Positions 1 through 9,180 of a DNA stretch of 64,000 bases are shown here, one piece after another (the stretch's first letter is position 1; each line of letters begins with the position of its first letter). A program made the translations under genes and the position numbers. The notes beneath the pieces were generated by a model that was given only the letters and a program-made list of their open reading frames with translations, had not been told where the DNA came from and made no database searches. The stretch covers positions 124,001 to 188,000 of the forward strand of contig NZ_JAFFPS010000008.1 in NCBI RefSeq assembly GCF_016919165.1, written 5' to 3'. This DNA is from Leptospira chreensis. GTDB taxonomy: Bacteria > Spirochaetota > Leptospiria > Leptospirales > Leptospiraceae.

Positions 1-669
1 TTTCCCGCCGTAGAGAAAACTAATCCTGTCAGCAATCCTATAGGCTGAATTCATATCATGAGTGACCACAATGGATGTTAGACCTAATTCTTTTTGCAAA
101 CGGATGACTAAATCATTGATGACATTGGACATCACCGGGTCAAGGCCCGAGGTGGGTTCATCGTATAACACGATTTTAGGTTGGGAGGTAAGAGCTCGGG
201 CAAGACCCACACGTTTTTTCATCCCTCCAGAAATATTACTGGGTAACGTGTCTTTGGCGGGAACCAGATCCAACCATTTTAATTTTTCCATTACAATGCG
301 ATCAAGCTCTGCCCCTGATGCAATTTTATGTTCTCGCAAAGGAAGGGCGACATTTTCATAAACAGTGAGCCAATTGATAAGGGCGCCTGACTGGAATAAG
401 ACGCCAAGCTTAGAACGAAGTTCTTCTCTTTTCCTTTCGTTCCCATGGACAATGGATTCCCCAAAAATATAACAGTCTCCTTCATCGGGATCAAGTAATC
501 CCGTGATATGTTTGAGACTGACGGACTTTCCGGTTCCAGAAGGACCAAGGATGACCATAGTCTCTCCTTGTTTTACCTGTATGTTCATTCCTTGTAAAAT
601 CTTTCGTTTGCCAAAAGTTTTATGGACGTTTTTCATTTCAATGGCAAAGGTTTCCATACTTTCCTTCAT
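1..669 (-). CDS. mlaF: ABC transporter ATP-binding protein, MlaF type (partial, C-terminus cut by window edge)
   Basis: About 223 residues are visible and the C-terminus lies beyond position 1. Translating the minus strand shows Walker A GPSGTGKS, the ABC signature [15 protein letters not shown], Walker [14 protein letters not shown] and the H-loop VTHDMNSAY, so this is an intact ABC ATPase core. The ISGGM signature and the permease directly upstream place it in the MlaF/Ttg2A group, which powers phospholipid traffic between inner and outer membrane. The ATG at 669 overlaps the mlaE stop (ATGA), which favours it over the in-frame ATG at 657. An MCE-domain gene (mlaD) is expected beyond the left edge; that is inference. 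Confidence 0.88.
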   Translation of the reverse strand, partial: MKESMETFAIEMKNVHKTFGKRKILQGMNIQVKQGETMVILGPSGTGKSVSLKHITGLLDPDEGDCYIFGESIVHGNERKREELRSKLGVLFQSGALINWLTVYENVALPLREHKIASGAELDRIVMEKLKWLDLVPAKDTLPSNISGGMKKRVGLARALTSQPKIVLYDEPTSGLDPVMSNVINDLVIRLQKELGLTSIVVTHDMNSAYRIADRISFLYGGK

Positions 670-1442
670 TTATAAAATAGAGCTGTCAGCACATAACCAG
701 AAAAAATGACCATTAGAAAAGAAGTGACCACTGCTTTTCTTGTGGTTTGGCCCACACCAATGGCTCCACCTTCCGTGCGAAGTCCTTGGCTGCAAGAAAT
801 TGTGGAAATAGCGATTCCAAAAACATATCCTTTCAAAAGTCCGACATACAAATCTTTTAGGCCTGGAACCGAGGAGATCCGATAGTATACATCTTGAAAG
901 TAACTAATCATATCAATACCGAGTTGGAAATGGCCTACAATTCCTCCACCTAAGATTCCTAAGGCGGCAGAATATACACAAAGTACAGGAACCATGAGTG
1001 AAAAACCGATAATCCTTGGCATCACGAGATAACGAACGGGATTGATAGACATCACTTCTAGGGCGTCAATTTCTTCCGAGACTTTCATGGTTCCAATTTC
1101 TGCGGCCATAGCAGAACCGACGGACGCCGCAAGAATCAGAGAGGTCATAAAGGGAGACATCTCCCGAGTGAGGGTGATCGTAAGTAAAAGTCCAATTTGC
1201 CCTTCTGCCCCAAAGTCCCGAAGGCCAAGGCCGGTGTTCAGACCCAGGATCATTCCCGTAAAAATAGAAACAATGGAGACAACAAAAAGAGAACCTACAC
1301 CCGCAATGAACATTTGTTCCAAGATTTCTTTTCGTTTGAAGAAGAGATGGTGGGACTGGCCAATGGATCGAAATAGTAGGAGAACCGTATAACCAACGGC
1401 ATAGAGTAGTGGTTCCAATGTTTTGGAGTACAGACGTTTCAT
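666..1442 (-). CDS. mlaE: MlaE-family lipid ABC transporter permease
   Basis: A 258-residue polytopic inner-membrane protein of usual MlaE length. The family hallmark is clear in the middle: the stretch around [29 protein letters not shown] with the EIDALEVM motif, followed by the [10 protein letters not shown] block. It is the permease of the Mla-type lipid transporter and works with the ATPase encoded next. The ATG at 1442 is chosen because it forms an ATGA overlap with the stop of the upstream gene; a TTG at 1454 would add four residues. Both downstream and upstream junctions are 4-base overlaps, so the three genes are almost certainly co-transcribed and translationally coupled. Confidence 0.92.
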   Translation of the reverse strand: MKRLYSKTLEPLLYAVGYTVLLLFRSIGQSHHLFFKRKEILEQMFIAGVGSLFVVSIVSIFTGMILGLNTGLGLRDFGAEGQIGLLLTITLTREMSPFMTSLILAASVGSAMAAEIGTMKVSEEIDALEVMSINPVRYLVMPRIIGFSLMVPVLCVYSAALGILGGGIVGHFQLGIDMISYFQDVYYRISSVPGLKDLYVGLLKGYVFGIAISTISCSQGLRTEGGAIGVGQTTRKAVVTSFLMVIFSGYVLTALFYK

Positions 1443-2848
1443 AGTTCCCACCAAAGGATTTTGTATTTGTTTTTTGTTTCTCTTGTATCAATGCCGAGAA
1501 AACCGTAACCCAATTCATACCGAAAACCTGATTGTGATTTTGAATATTCCACAAGGATCGGTATATGGATATGAGTTTCTTCCTCTGTCCATCGATGGCT
1601 ATAGAGTCTTGTGATTAAATGCAGACGTTTCTCTCCATTGGAGGACCTTTTGTATTCAATAATGGAAAAAATGGGTTCCCAAACATCTTCCATCACTTCA
1701 AAACGAACCGGAATGATGGCAAGGGTATTCCATCCAAAATTTCCATCGGGGTCTTTGTGATACCGAAACAGAGGCCAAAGTTTCCAATAATAATCTTCTC
1801 TACCTGTTTGGACATATTCACTTTTCATATGGGAATAAAAAGGTAATAAAAAATGCGAAGTTGCTTTTAAGTGGGAAGTATTTTGCGACAAACGGATGTA
1901 AAACGGAGTGATGAATTCGGCTTCCTTGTTTGCAAAATAAGAAAATCCATAGAAAGGAAAAAACACGAGTTTCTGTGTATCCTTTTTCTCCGAAGTTGTG
2001 TATTGGAAAAAGATAAAGAGCGCCGTGTAATTGGTTTGTCCTGTTTTTTTGTCATACCCATAAGAAAATAAGGAATTGAGAATGGGAAACCAAAGATAGG
2101 CCCGACTTTTCATATTCCCATCTTTCGAATCTTTGCTGTTATACAGTGGAAAAAAAATCGAATAGGTTGTGGGTTCCTTTTTATCCAACCGTTCTTCCCC
2201 CCATTGGAAAAAAGGCCAGAGAAAGGATTGGCGTTTGTATTTTCCTTCATGTTCTTTCTTTGAATATAAAGGAAAGATCCGAAAGTCACTCCTTGTTTCG
2301 GAACCACCCCACATCACAAAGGGCCAGAGGATGGATTTGGCTTCATAGGTTTTGTATTTCCATTCGGAATACACTGGAAATAAAACATAACTTAGTTCTT
2401 GGTAAGAAAGTTTGTTTCGAATTTTGCCATAGATCGGAAAGACACTAAAATAGTTTTCTCTTTGGGACTCACCCTTACCCCAAATGAAAAGGGGAGTGAA
2501 AAGGATGTCTTCGTCTTCGTCTCCCTCTTCATGTTTGAATCCCGTCCCACTAAAGAAAAATAAAGAAGACCAAGTATACCAGTAATTGGTTTCTTCTTTG
2601 TAATAAAAAGGAGAGAGATAACTTTTAAATCGGAAGGCATAGGTTTTGTCTTGGAAACCCATATAGAATGGACGAAAGGCTAAATAACTTTGGCGGCCCC
2701 TCTTTTCCGATTCATATAAAAACCAAAACTGGTGGTAGTCGGATTTGATGTCTTCGGTAAAGGAATTGGGAAGTTTGGCAAAAAGAGTGGCACTCTGAAA
2801 GAAGAGACAAAAAACAATTCCGAATTGAATTTTAAAGCGGGAATCCAC
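1439..2848 (-). CDS. Exported aromatic-rich repeat protein upstream of mlaE, possible outer-membrane barrel
   Basis: A 469-residue protein with a signal peptide (hydrophobic residues about 8-23, ending TLFAK). The mature part is built from roughly eleven degenerate units of 20-25 residues carrying FPxY or LWPFxxWG cores, for example [42 protein letters not shown] and IFFPLYNS. Alternating aromatic/hydrophobic strands joined by short charged turns suggest antiparallel beta hairpins, as in an outer-membrane barrel; this is inference. No known catalytic motif is seen. The gene ends in an ATGA overlap with mlaE, which suggests a role in the same lipid pathway. The start is a GTG with a weak ribosome-binding site. 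Confidence 0.75.
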   Translation of the reverse strand: MDSRFKIQFGIVFCLFFQSATLFAKLPNSFTEDIKSDYHQFWFLYESEKRGRQSYLAFRPFYMGFQDKTYAFRFKSYLSPFYYKEETNYWYTWSSLFFFSGTGFKHEEGDEDEDILFTPLFIWGKGESQRENYFSVFPIYGKIRNKLSYQELSYVLFPVYSEWKYKTYEAKSILWPFVMWGGSETRSDFRIFPLYSKKEHEGKYKRQSFLWPFFQWGEERLDKKEPTTYSIFFPLYNSKDSKDGNMKSRAYLWFPILNSLFSYGYDKKTGQTNYTALFIFFQYTTSEKKDTQKLVFFPFYGFSYFANKEAEFITPFYIRLSQNTSHLKATSHFLLPFYSHMKSEYVQTGREDYYWKLWPLFRYHKDPDGNFGWNTLAIIPVRFEVMEDVWEPIFSIIEYKRSSNGEKRLHLITRLYSHRWTEEETHIHIPILVEYSKSQSGFRYELGYGFLGIDTRETKNKYKILWWEL

Positions 2849-2895
2849 GTAATTTCAATATCTTCAAGTTTCAAGAAAAGGAATCAAGTGATTTC

Positions 2896-3945
2896 ATGAT
2901 CCAAACCAAAATCGCACTGCTTTTCGGAGGTATCTCCGGGGAACATATCATCTCCATTCGTTCTTCTTATTTCATTTTCAATACAATCGATCGGGACAAA
3001 TACCAAATTTGTCCTGTTTACATTGACCAAACCGGAAAATTTTGGATTCCCCAAGGTAACGATCCGGTTTACCCAGACCCCACAGGCAAAACAGAATCGG
3101 AATTTTTAAAAGAATTTTCTGCGCTCAACCAAATTTCCGAACCCAAATCAGGGGCTGGACTTCTTGAATATGGATTTCAGGCCGCCTTTCTCGGATTACA
3201 CGGGGGAGCGGGAGAGGACGGACGGATCCAAGGATTTTTAGATGTATTAGAAATCCCTCATACAGGATCGGGTGTGTTGGCTTCGGCTCTGGCCATGGAC
3301 AAATTCAGAGCCAATCTTTTATTCCAAACCATCGGCATTCCCGTGGCTCCTTTTGTGGATTTAGAAAAGGGAAAATCTGATGCGAGAAAAACAGTTTTAA
3401 ATCTTCCTTTTTCTTTTCCTGTTTTCATTAAACCGACGCTAGGTGGGTCCAGTGTCAATACGGGAATGGCAAAAACACCAGAAGAGGCCATGGTTCTTGT
3501 GGATAAAATTTTTGTCTCTGAAGACCGAGTGCTCATCCAAAAGTTGATTTCAGGAACAGAAGTATCCATTGGTGTTTTGGAACGAAAGGAAGGAGGAAAA
3601 CGAATTCCTTTTGCACTTGTGCCAACAGAAATCAGACCCAAGTCCGAGTTCTTTGACTTTGAAGCCAAGTATACCAAAGGAGGAAGTGAAGAAATCACTC
3701 CCGCACCGGTGGGTGATGAGATCACAAAAAAACTCCAGGAGTATACATTGCAGTGTCACGAGGTGCTTGGTTGCAAAGGATATTCGCGTACCGATTTTAT
3801 CATAAGTGACGGTGTGCCTTATGTTTTAGAAACAAACACTCTCCCAGGAATGACAGGGACAAGTCTTATCCCCCAACAAGCAAAGGCTCTCGGGATAGAG
3901 ATGAAAGATGTGTTTACTTGGCTTCTAACGATTGCTCTTTCTTAG
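2896..3945 (+). CDS. ddl: D-alanine--D-alanine ligase
   Basis: A 349-residue ATP-grasp ligase that makes the D-Ala-D-Ala dipeptide for peptidoglycan precursors in the cytoplasm. The N-terminal LFGGISGEH motif carries the conserved Glu. [17 protein letters not shown] and the following TGSG match the substrate-binding region, and [11 protein letters not shown] is the ATP-binding segment. The C-terminal [15 protein letters not shown] is the metal-binding and D-Ala-binding signature of the family. Length is normal. It is divergent from the mla-linked gene and its 3' end overlaps the convergent symporter gene by 32 bases. Confidence 0.95.
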   Translation: MIQTKIALLFGGISGEHIISIRSSYFIFNTIDRDKYQICPVYIDQTGKFWIPQGNDPVYPDPTGKTESEFLKEFSALNQISEPKSGAGLLEYGFQAAFLGLHGGAGEDGRIQGFLDVLEIPHTGSGVLASALAMDKFRANLLFQTIGIPVAPFVDLEKGKSDARKTVLNLPFSFPVFIKPTLGGSSVNTGMAKTPEEAMVLVDKIFVSEDRVLIQKLISGTEVSIGVLERKEGGKRIPFALVPTEIRPKSEFFDFEAKYTKGGSEEITPAPVGDEITKKLQEYTLQCHEVLGCKGYSRTDFIISDGVPYVLETNTLPGMTGTSLIPQQAKALGIEMKDVFTWLLTIALS

Positions 3946-5314
3946 GAAAGAAGTACATTCCGACAAGGATGGCGATAAGACTGGCTATGGTTCCATAGAA
4001 ATGGCTTGTCATATCGTCGCCGTAAACTTCCAAAACAAGCCAAGTTCCGATTCCCACAAATAGAGAAAAGAGAGCGGCTCTTTCATCAGCCTTTTGGCTC
4101 ATCAGTCCAAAGACCATCGGGATAAATAGTGTGACAAGGGAGATGCCACCAGAGTCTTCCACAAGAGCGTAGATAGATGGTTTTCCCACAGCCAGTAAAA
4201 AAGAAATCCCCGCAATGATAAGGACTGATGTTCTAGAAAGCAGGAGTAACTTTTTATCATCCATATCTTTAAATGCGTATTTTAGAATATTCTCAGATAG
4301 GATAGAAGACGGAGCAAGGATGGCCCCGGAAGCCGTGGAAAGAATCGCCGAGATAAGGGCAGAAAAAAACAAAACCTGAACCCAAGGACTGGAAAACTTA
4401 GAAATCATAGTGGGGATGAGGAGTTGTCCCGTTTCTCCATGTAAGTCAAAGTCAGGAAGAAGGCTTTTGGCATGGAGTCCTAAAAATAAAGGGATGAGAG
4501 CAAAAAGAAGATAAAAAATAGAAGAAAGATAGGAGGCGGTGATCGCGACTTTTTCCGATTTGGCAGACATCACCCTTTGGAAAATATCCTGTTGGGGTAA
4601 AGATCCAAAACCTACGACCATCCAAGCCGAAAGATACAAAGTCCAGGCATGGTAATTGGATTCTGGAAAAAATCGAAAGAACCCATCTGGCTTTTCTTGG
4701 ATGGAAGTCCAAATTGGTTTTACTTCGTTTAACTCGTATATAACGATCACAAGTCCGACAACGATGGATATGGATTGGAAAAAATCAGTTAAGGAAACCG
4801 ACCACATTCCCCCGAGATAAGTATAAAAAACAACAAGACAGGCTCCAATGACAATGGCTGTGAATTGGTTGATTCCAAAAAGAATCTGCACCATAATTCC
4901 GAGGGCTACAAATTGTGCGGCGACCCAACCAAAGTAGGAAAAGATCAAACAAACTCCAGCAATGAGTTCCATTTTTTTCCCATACCGGTTTCTATAAAAA
5001 TCCCCAAAGGTAAGGATTTGCATCCGGTAAAGATACTTAGCAAAAACAAGGCCAAGTAAAAAAAGACAAAGCGCCCCACCAAACGGATCTTGGATGACAG
5101 CTAAAAATCCACCTTTCGCAAATTCAACAGAAGAACCAAGGATGGTTTCACTTCCAAACCAGGTAGCAAAAAGGGCCGCGGTGGAGATAGGGAGAGGAAG
5201 GCTTCTACCGGCTAAGATAAAGTCACGAGAGTTTTTTACTTTTCTTGCCGCATAAACTCCGATGGCAATCGTGATGAGTAGATAACCAAGAATGAAAACT
5301 GCTTGGAAACTCAT
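3914..5314 (-). CDS. Sodium:solute symporter family protein
   Basis: A 466-residue inner-membrane transporter with about 12-13 hydrophobic segments. Family features include the N-terminal [13 protein letters not shown], the following [13 protein letters not shown] in the second segment, [11 protein letters not shown] after the third, and [16 protein letters not shown] in the middle. These are typical of the SSS (solute:sodium symporter, PutP/PanF-like) family. The substrate cannot be told from sequence; family members carry proline, pantothenate, sugars or carboxylates. The coding region overlaps ddl tail to tail and starts three bases after the xseB stop, so it may be the last gene of the minus-strand run 8421-3914. 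Confidence 0.85.
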   Translation of the reverse strand: MSFQAVFILGYLLITIAIGVYAARKVKNSRDFILAGRSLPLPISTAALFATWFGSETILGSSVEFAKGGFLAVIQDPFGGALCLFLLGLVFAKYLYRMQILTFGDFYRNRYGKKMELIAGVCLIFSYFGWVAAQFVALGIMVQILFGINQFTAIVIGACLVVFYTYLGGMWSVSLTDFFQSISIVVGLVIVIYELNEVKPIWTSIQEKPDGFFRFFPESNYHAWTLYLSAWMVVGFGSLPQQDIFQRVMSAKSEKVAITASYLSSIFYLLFALIPLFLGLHAKSLLPDFDLHGETGQLLIPTMISKFSSPWVQVLFFSALISAILSTASGAILAPSSILSENILKYAFKDMDDKKLLLLSRTSVLIIAGISFLLAVGKPSIYALVEDSGGISLVTLFIPMVFGLMSQKADERAALFSLFVGIGTWLVLEVYGDDMTSHFYGTIASLIAILVGMYFFPKKEQSLEAK

Positions 5315-5317
5315 TCT

Positions 5318-5593
5318 TTAAAATAAATCTTCTTCCACAGGTTTGGACGGACTATCGTCTTTTTTCTTTTTGACGGCAGATTTCACAATTTCACCACCAG
5401 GTGCTTTGGACAAAAATTCAATTTTTGCTTCTGCATCCACAAGCCGTTCCGAACAAACTTTTTTTAGTTCCATTCCTCTTTCATAGGCTTTGATGGAGTC
5501 TTCTAAGGAAAGTGTTCCTCTTTCTAATTTTTCAGCAATGTCTTCTAATTCGCGAAGGGCTTCTTCAAAACTTATCGATTTTTTCTCTACCAT
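5318..5593 (-). CDS. xseB: Exodeoxyribonuclease VII small subunit
   Basis: A 91-residue protein with the XseB core near the N-terminus: [19 protein letters not shown] followed by [16 protein letters not shown]. It forms helical bundles that assemble with XseA into exonuclease VII, which degrades single-stranded DNA from either end. The C-terminal tail, after about residue 70, is lysine and acid rich and is longer than the E. coli subunit. It follows xseA by 9 bases on the same strand, the usual arrangement. Confidence 0.93.
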   Translation of the reverse strand: MVEKKSISFEEALRELEDIAEKLERGTLSLEDSIKAYERGMELKKVCSERLVDAEAKIEFLSKAPGGEIVKSAVKKKKDDSPSKPVEEDLF

Positions 5594-5602
5594 TTTCGAT
5601 TC

Positions 5603-6877
5603 CTAAATTTTTTCTTTTACTTCTACTAGAAGTTTTCCATCAGAAAGGAATACTTCTAAACTTTCATTTTCACTGATATTATGAATGGAGGATATGACTT
5701 GTTTATTTTTATTTCGAACCACAGAATACCCGCGTTTCAACGTCCCTAGTGGCGAAAAATGATCTAATCTTTGTTCTGCGAGTGTGAATTTGTTATGAAT
5801 TCGTTCCAGATACGATTTCCAATTCTGTGATAAACTATCGAATTTTTGGAATTCACTTTGTTTGCGAACTAAATAGTTTTTACCGAGTAGGGAAATCTTA
5901 GTCATCAGTTCGTCAAGGGCAGTGGACCTAACTTCCAATAATGTTTTTGGATTTTGGAAGACTGGCCTTCCTGTGATCCCAACCCACTTTTCTTTTCCAA
6001 TTCGCACAACATTGGTTAGGGCTGCTCTAATCCTATCTTCCATTTCATCCAGACGCATGAGAGTGTCCGAAACATTGGGAATGGCTAGTTTTGCGGCCGC
6101 TGTGGGAGTGGGAGTTGTGGCATCGGCTGCCAGGTCAGAAAGGACACGGTCGATTTCATGTCCCACGGCAGAGATAATGGGAATCCTAGAATTGTAATAA
6201 GCCATCACCACGGCTTCTTGGTTAAAGGCCATCAAATCTTCAAAAGATCCACCCCCTCGTCCCGCAATGATTACATCCACTTCCCATTTGGGATCATTGA
6301 TTTCTTTGATGGCTTCGATGATTGAATTTTCAGCCCCATCTCCCTGGACTAGGCAAGGAGAAACTAATATCTGAATGGAGGGATTGAGGTCGGTCGCAAT
6401 GCGGATAATATCTTCTACGGCGGCACCTTTGGGAGAGGTAACAATGCCTAGGCGTTTGGGGAATTTGGGAAGAGGGCGTTTGTGTGTGGGCTCAAAAATC
6501 CCTTTATCATAGAGAGCTTTTTTTAGTTTTTCTATTTTGAGAAGGATGTCTCCTTCACCAATTTCTTCCACCTTTTGTACAGTTAGGCTATAATATCCAC
6601 CAGGTTCATAAACAGAAACAGAACCATACACCAAAATCTCCATTCCATTGCGAAGTGGAGTGCCCTTATAATTCTTTGCTTGGAAGGAAAAAAAAGCACA
6701 TTTGATAACACTCGCCGTATCTTTCAAAGAAAAATACATATGCCCTGAACTATTGGTTTGAGAATGGTTGGATATCTCTCCCCGCACCCAAATGTTTTTG
6801 AATTCGGACGCATCTTGGAGTTTGGCTTTGATTAGCCGATTGACATCACTAACACTGAGAGAACTATCTGCTTCCAT
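5603..6877 (-). CDS. xseA: Exodeoxyribonuclease VII large subunit
   Basis: A 424-residue protein with an N-terminal OB-fold (residues about 10-100, including WVRGEISNH and SGHMYFSLKD) that binds single-stranded DNA. The central nuclease domain follows, with KRLGIVTSPKGAA, IIAGRGGGSFEDLMAFN and ISAVGHEID, the conserved catalytic blocks. The C-terminus is a long helical region ending in LKRGYSVVR. Length and order match the family. Its ATG directly follows the stop of the upstream permease gene with no gap, so the two are translationally coupled. Role: DNA repair and processing of single-stranded ends together with XseB. Confidence 0.95.
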   Translation of the reverse strand: MEADSSLSVSDVNRLIKAKLQDASEFKNIWVRGEISNHSQTNSSGHMYFSLKDTASVIKCAFFSFQAKNYKGTPLRNGMEILVYGSVSVYEPGGYYSLTVQKVEEIGEGDILLKIEKLKKALYDKGIFEPTHKRPLPKFPKRLGIVTSPKGAAVEDIIRIATDLNPSIQILVSPCLVQGDGAENSIIEAIKEINDPKWEVDVIIAGRGGGSFEDLMAFNQEAVVMAYYNSRIPIISAVGHEIDRVLSDLAADATTPTPTAAAKLAIPNVSDTLMRLDEMEDRIRAALTNVVRIGKEKWVGITGRPVFQNPKTLLEVRSTALDELMTKISLLGKNYLVRKQSEFQKFDSLSQNWKSYLERIHNKFTLAEQRLDHFSPLGTLKRGYSVVRNKNKQVISSIHNISENESLEVFLSDGKLLVEVKEKI

Positions 6878-7987
6878 CTAAATTGTTTGAAATCGAGTCT
6901 CTCTAAAAATTTTCCAAAAGTCCCAAAGGATGATGACAAGGGTAAGAGCCATAGGGCCAATGATGATTCCGGCAACACCAAACTCTTGTAATCCGCCAAT
7001 CAGGGATAAAAAGATTAAAAATGGATGCGTTTTTAGTTTTTTATCTAAAATTTTTGGTTTTACTAAGTTCTCTAAAATCAAATAACTAGCCGCCCCAGCA
7101 ATCATAAAGAGAACACTTCCTGTCCAATTTTCTTGGACAAGACCAATGTACAAACCAATGGGTAACCATACAACGGAAGTTCCCACAACGGGAATGAGTG
7201 AGAAGATGGTCGCAATGCTAGAGAGTAAAAACTTATTCGAAACAGAGGTAAAGAGTAACAATACATAGACGAGAGCCCCTTGGATCAGTGAGACGAATAA
7301 ATTTCCCATCATCACCGTGCGAATGGCTTCTTCAATACGCCGACCCAGTCTTTCTTCGATTTCTGTGGGAAAGGGAAGTAATACAAAAAGTGCATGTTCC
7401 AACCGACTTCCTTCTTTATACAAAAAGAAAAGTAAAATAAAGGTAAAAAATGCATTGAAGATGATGGCTCCCGGCACTTCAAACGATCCGAGTAAAAATC
7501 CAGAGGAATTCTTGAGCAAACTATAAATGGAATCTAGGTTTAAGACGTCCATATGTTGGCCCACATATTCCCGATACATCAAAGGAAGTTTGATCCAGAA
7601 AAATTCATTTTCAGTGAAGAAGTCTGTGAGCATGGGACTATTCAAAAGTAAAGAAACAATGGATTCTTCGGTGAGTTGGTTTCTGATATAACTGACTAAG
7701 TTTAAAGATTCCCGAATGAGAGTGGAAACAATCAAGTAGGAAGGGATAAACACTCCGGCAAGCATGAGAAGAACCATAATATAGGGCGAAAGACCATGAA
7801 ACTTAACCCCTAAAAGATTTTTTAGTTTTTTATGAATTTTTCTTGTTGTGAGGTAAAAGAGTAAAGCAAGGAAACTGGCCCAAAGAAATGGTTTGAATAC
7901 AAAAAATAAAGTAAGACAGGTACCTATAAATATGGCACTGAGCAAAAGATAGACGATGATTTCGTTTTTGTTTTTAATCCAATTCAT
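6878..7987 (-). CDS. AI-2E family (PerM-like) membrane permease
   Basis: A 369-residue polytopic inner-membrane protein of usual length for the AI-2E transporter family (PF01594). It has two N-terminal helices (about 8-45), one near 65-90, a soluble stretch, and a C-terminal cluster of helices from about residue 185. Family features in the C-terminal half include GNLFVSLIQGALVYV, SLIPVVGTSVVWLPIGLYI and the terminal LIGGLQEFGVAGIIIGP. Members export autoinducer-2, sodium or unknown substrates, and the substrate here is not known. It lies between a small lipoprotein gene and xseA with gaps of 2 and 0 bases. Confidence 0.85.
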   Translation of the reverse strand: MNWIKNKNEIIVYLLLSAIFIGTCLTLFFVFKPFLWASFLALLFYLTTRKIHKKLKNLLGVKFHGLSPYIMVLLMLAGVFIPSYLIVSTLIRESLNLVSYIRNQLTEESIVSLLLNSPMLTDFFTENEFFWIKLPLMYREYVGQHMDVLNLDSIYSLLKNSSGFLLGSFEVPGAIIFNAFFTFILLFFLYKEGSRLEHALFVLLPFPTEIEERLGRRIEEAIRTVMMGNLFVSLIQGALVYVLLLFTSVSNKFLLSSIATIFSLIPVVGTSVVWLPIGLYIGLVQENWTGSVLFMIAGAASYLILENLVKPKILDKKLKTHPFLIFLSLIGGLQEFGVAGIIIGPMALTLVIILWDFWKIFRETRFQTI

Positions 7988-7989
7988 AA

Positions 7990-8421
7990 TTAATAACTGG
8001 AATGTTTTCTAAAGTAAAAACGTAGGTAGTTTGCGGAACCACCACCTTCGGAAACAACAATCGAAAGAGATTTTTTAATAAAACCTTCGAGTAAATAAGT
8101 TGTCTCTCCGTTTTTTTCCGTTTTATCCACGAGTTTCCAATCCCCTTGGGCTGCTCGAGTTTCAATTCGTTTGCGAATGGCCGCGATCGTTTCTTCCGAC
8201 TCGAGTAAAATATAAGCTTCTTTGGTATGGATATGACTTGTTTTGAATTCACTCGAATGAAGGAACTTTGCATTTTCGGGAAAGAAGGACTGGGGGAAGG
8301 CAGGCGGCGCGTTCGTGGGGTATCTTGTCACAATGATTTGATCAAACCGATAGATTTCGGTTTGGGTAGTGGGAGTACAAGCCCAGAGAAATAGCAATAA
8401 AATTGGCAAAAATCGAAGCAT
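7990..8421 (-). CDS. Small predicted lipoprotein, function unknown
   Basis: A 143-residue protein starting MLRFLPILLLFLWACTP. The short hydrophobic leader ends in a Cys, in keeping with a spirochaetal lipobox, so it is predicted to be a lipid-anchored envelope protein. The mature part contains an alpha/beta-looking region (IHTKEAYILLESEETIAAI) but no motif I recognise. The ATG at 8421 is preferred to a TTG at 8433 because it puts the hydrophobic core at the very N-terminus. It is first in the minus-strand run leading to the AI-2E permease and xseA/xseB. Confidence 0.6.
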   Translation of the reverse strand: MLRFLPILLLFLWACTPTTQTEIYRFDQIIVTRYPTNAPPAFPQSFFPENAKFLHSSEFKTSHIHTKEAYILLESEETIAAIRKRIETRAAQGDWKLVDKTEKNGETTYLLEGFIKKSLSIVVSEGGGSANYLRFYFRKHSSY

Positions 8422-8511
8422 TACGGAAAGCAAACGGTGGACTATTGATTCCTTCCATTCATTTTTTTAAATCTTTGTTGCTATCAGGCTAGATGGCTTA
8501 TCTTTTTCTTT

Positions 8512-9153
8512 GTGTTGGATTTCCTACAGTTTGATGCCTTTTTGACTCGAATTTTAGAGTTACCACCCCTTGTGCTATGGGCTTTCTTTTGTTTCTCTAA
8601 TTTTTTGGAGAATGTTTTTCCCCCTTGGCCTGGAGACACAGTCACTGTATTTTCCGGCTTTCTTTCTTCCAGTCCCGGCTCCCCACTTTCTTTTCTTTCT
8701 GTAGTGATGGCCACCTATTTGGGTAATCTCCTTGGAGCCCTTGTGATGTACTTCTTTGGGGAAAAGTTTTTAATCTTTCTAAAAAGATCACGGTTCCCTT
8801 TTCTTTCGGCCCTCTATGAGGAAGAAAACTTACACAAAACTCTAGAATGGTTCCGAAGGCATGAGATTGTAGTGGTTCTATTGTCCCGGTTTTCTGCAGG
8901 AATCCGGTTCTTTGTTTCCATTGTGGCTGGAATGAGTAAAATGAACGTGATTAAATTTGTGGTTTTATACACAATCGCCATTTCCCTATGGTGCGGGCTC
9001 CTGCTTTTGGGTGGGTCCGTGATGGGAACTCACTGGAACCAAATCGTTGTTATGCTGTCTTACTACAACCGAGCCATCGGCTTCTTACTCCTATGTTTAT
9101 TTTTGTACTTTCTGTATCAAATTATGAAGAAAAGAAATACAAAGTTGACATGA
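8512..9153 (+). CDS. DedA family membrane protein
   Basis: A 213-residue inner-membrane protein of the DedA/SNARE-associated family. The signature FLENVFPPWPGDTV near residues 30-43 matches the conserved E and PPxPG elements, and LLSRFSAGIRFFVSIVAGM near the middle carries the conserved Arg-rich turn (RxxxGxR) of the family. DedA proteins act as proton-dependent lipid flippases or scramblases, for undecaprenyl phosphate or phospholipids, and influence envelope homeostasis; the substrate here is not shown. The start is uncertain: GTG at 8512 or TTG at 8515, with no strong ribosome-binding site. The upstream ATG at 8493 is out of frame. Confidence 0.85.
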   Translation: MLDFLQFDAFLTRILELPPLVLWAFFCFSNFLENVFPPWPGDTVTVFSGFLSSSPGSPLSFLSVVMATYLGNLLGALVMYFFGEKFLIFLKRSRFPFLSALYEEENLHKTLEWFRRHEIVVVLLSRFSAGIRFFVSIVAGMSKMNVIKFVVLYTIAISLWCGLLLLGGSVMGTHWNQIVVMLSYYNRAIGFLLLCLFLYFLYQIMKKRNTKLT

Positions 9154-9180
9154 TTTCCTTTTCTGTTAGGGTTTTCACCG

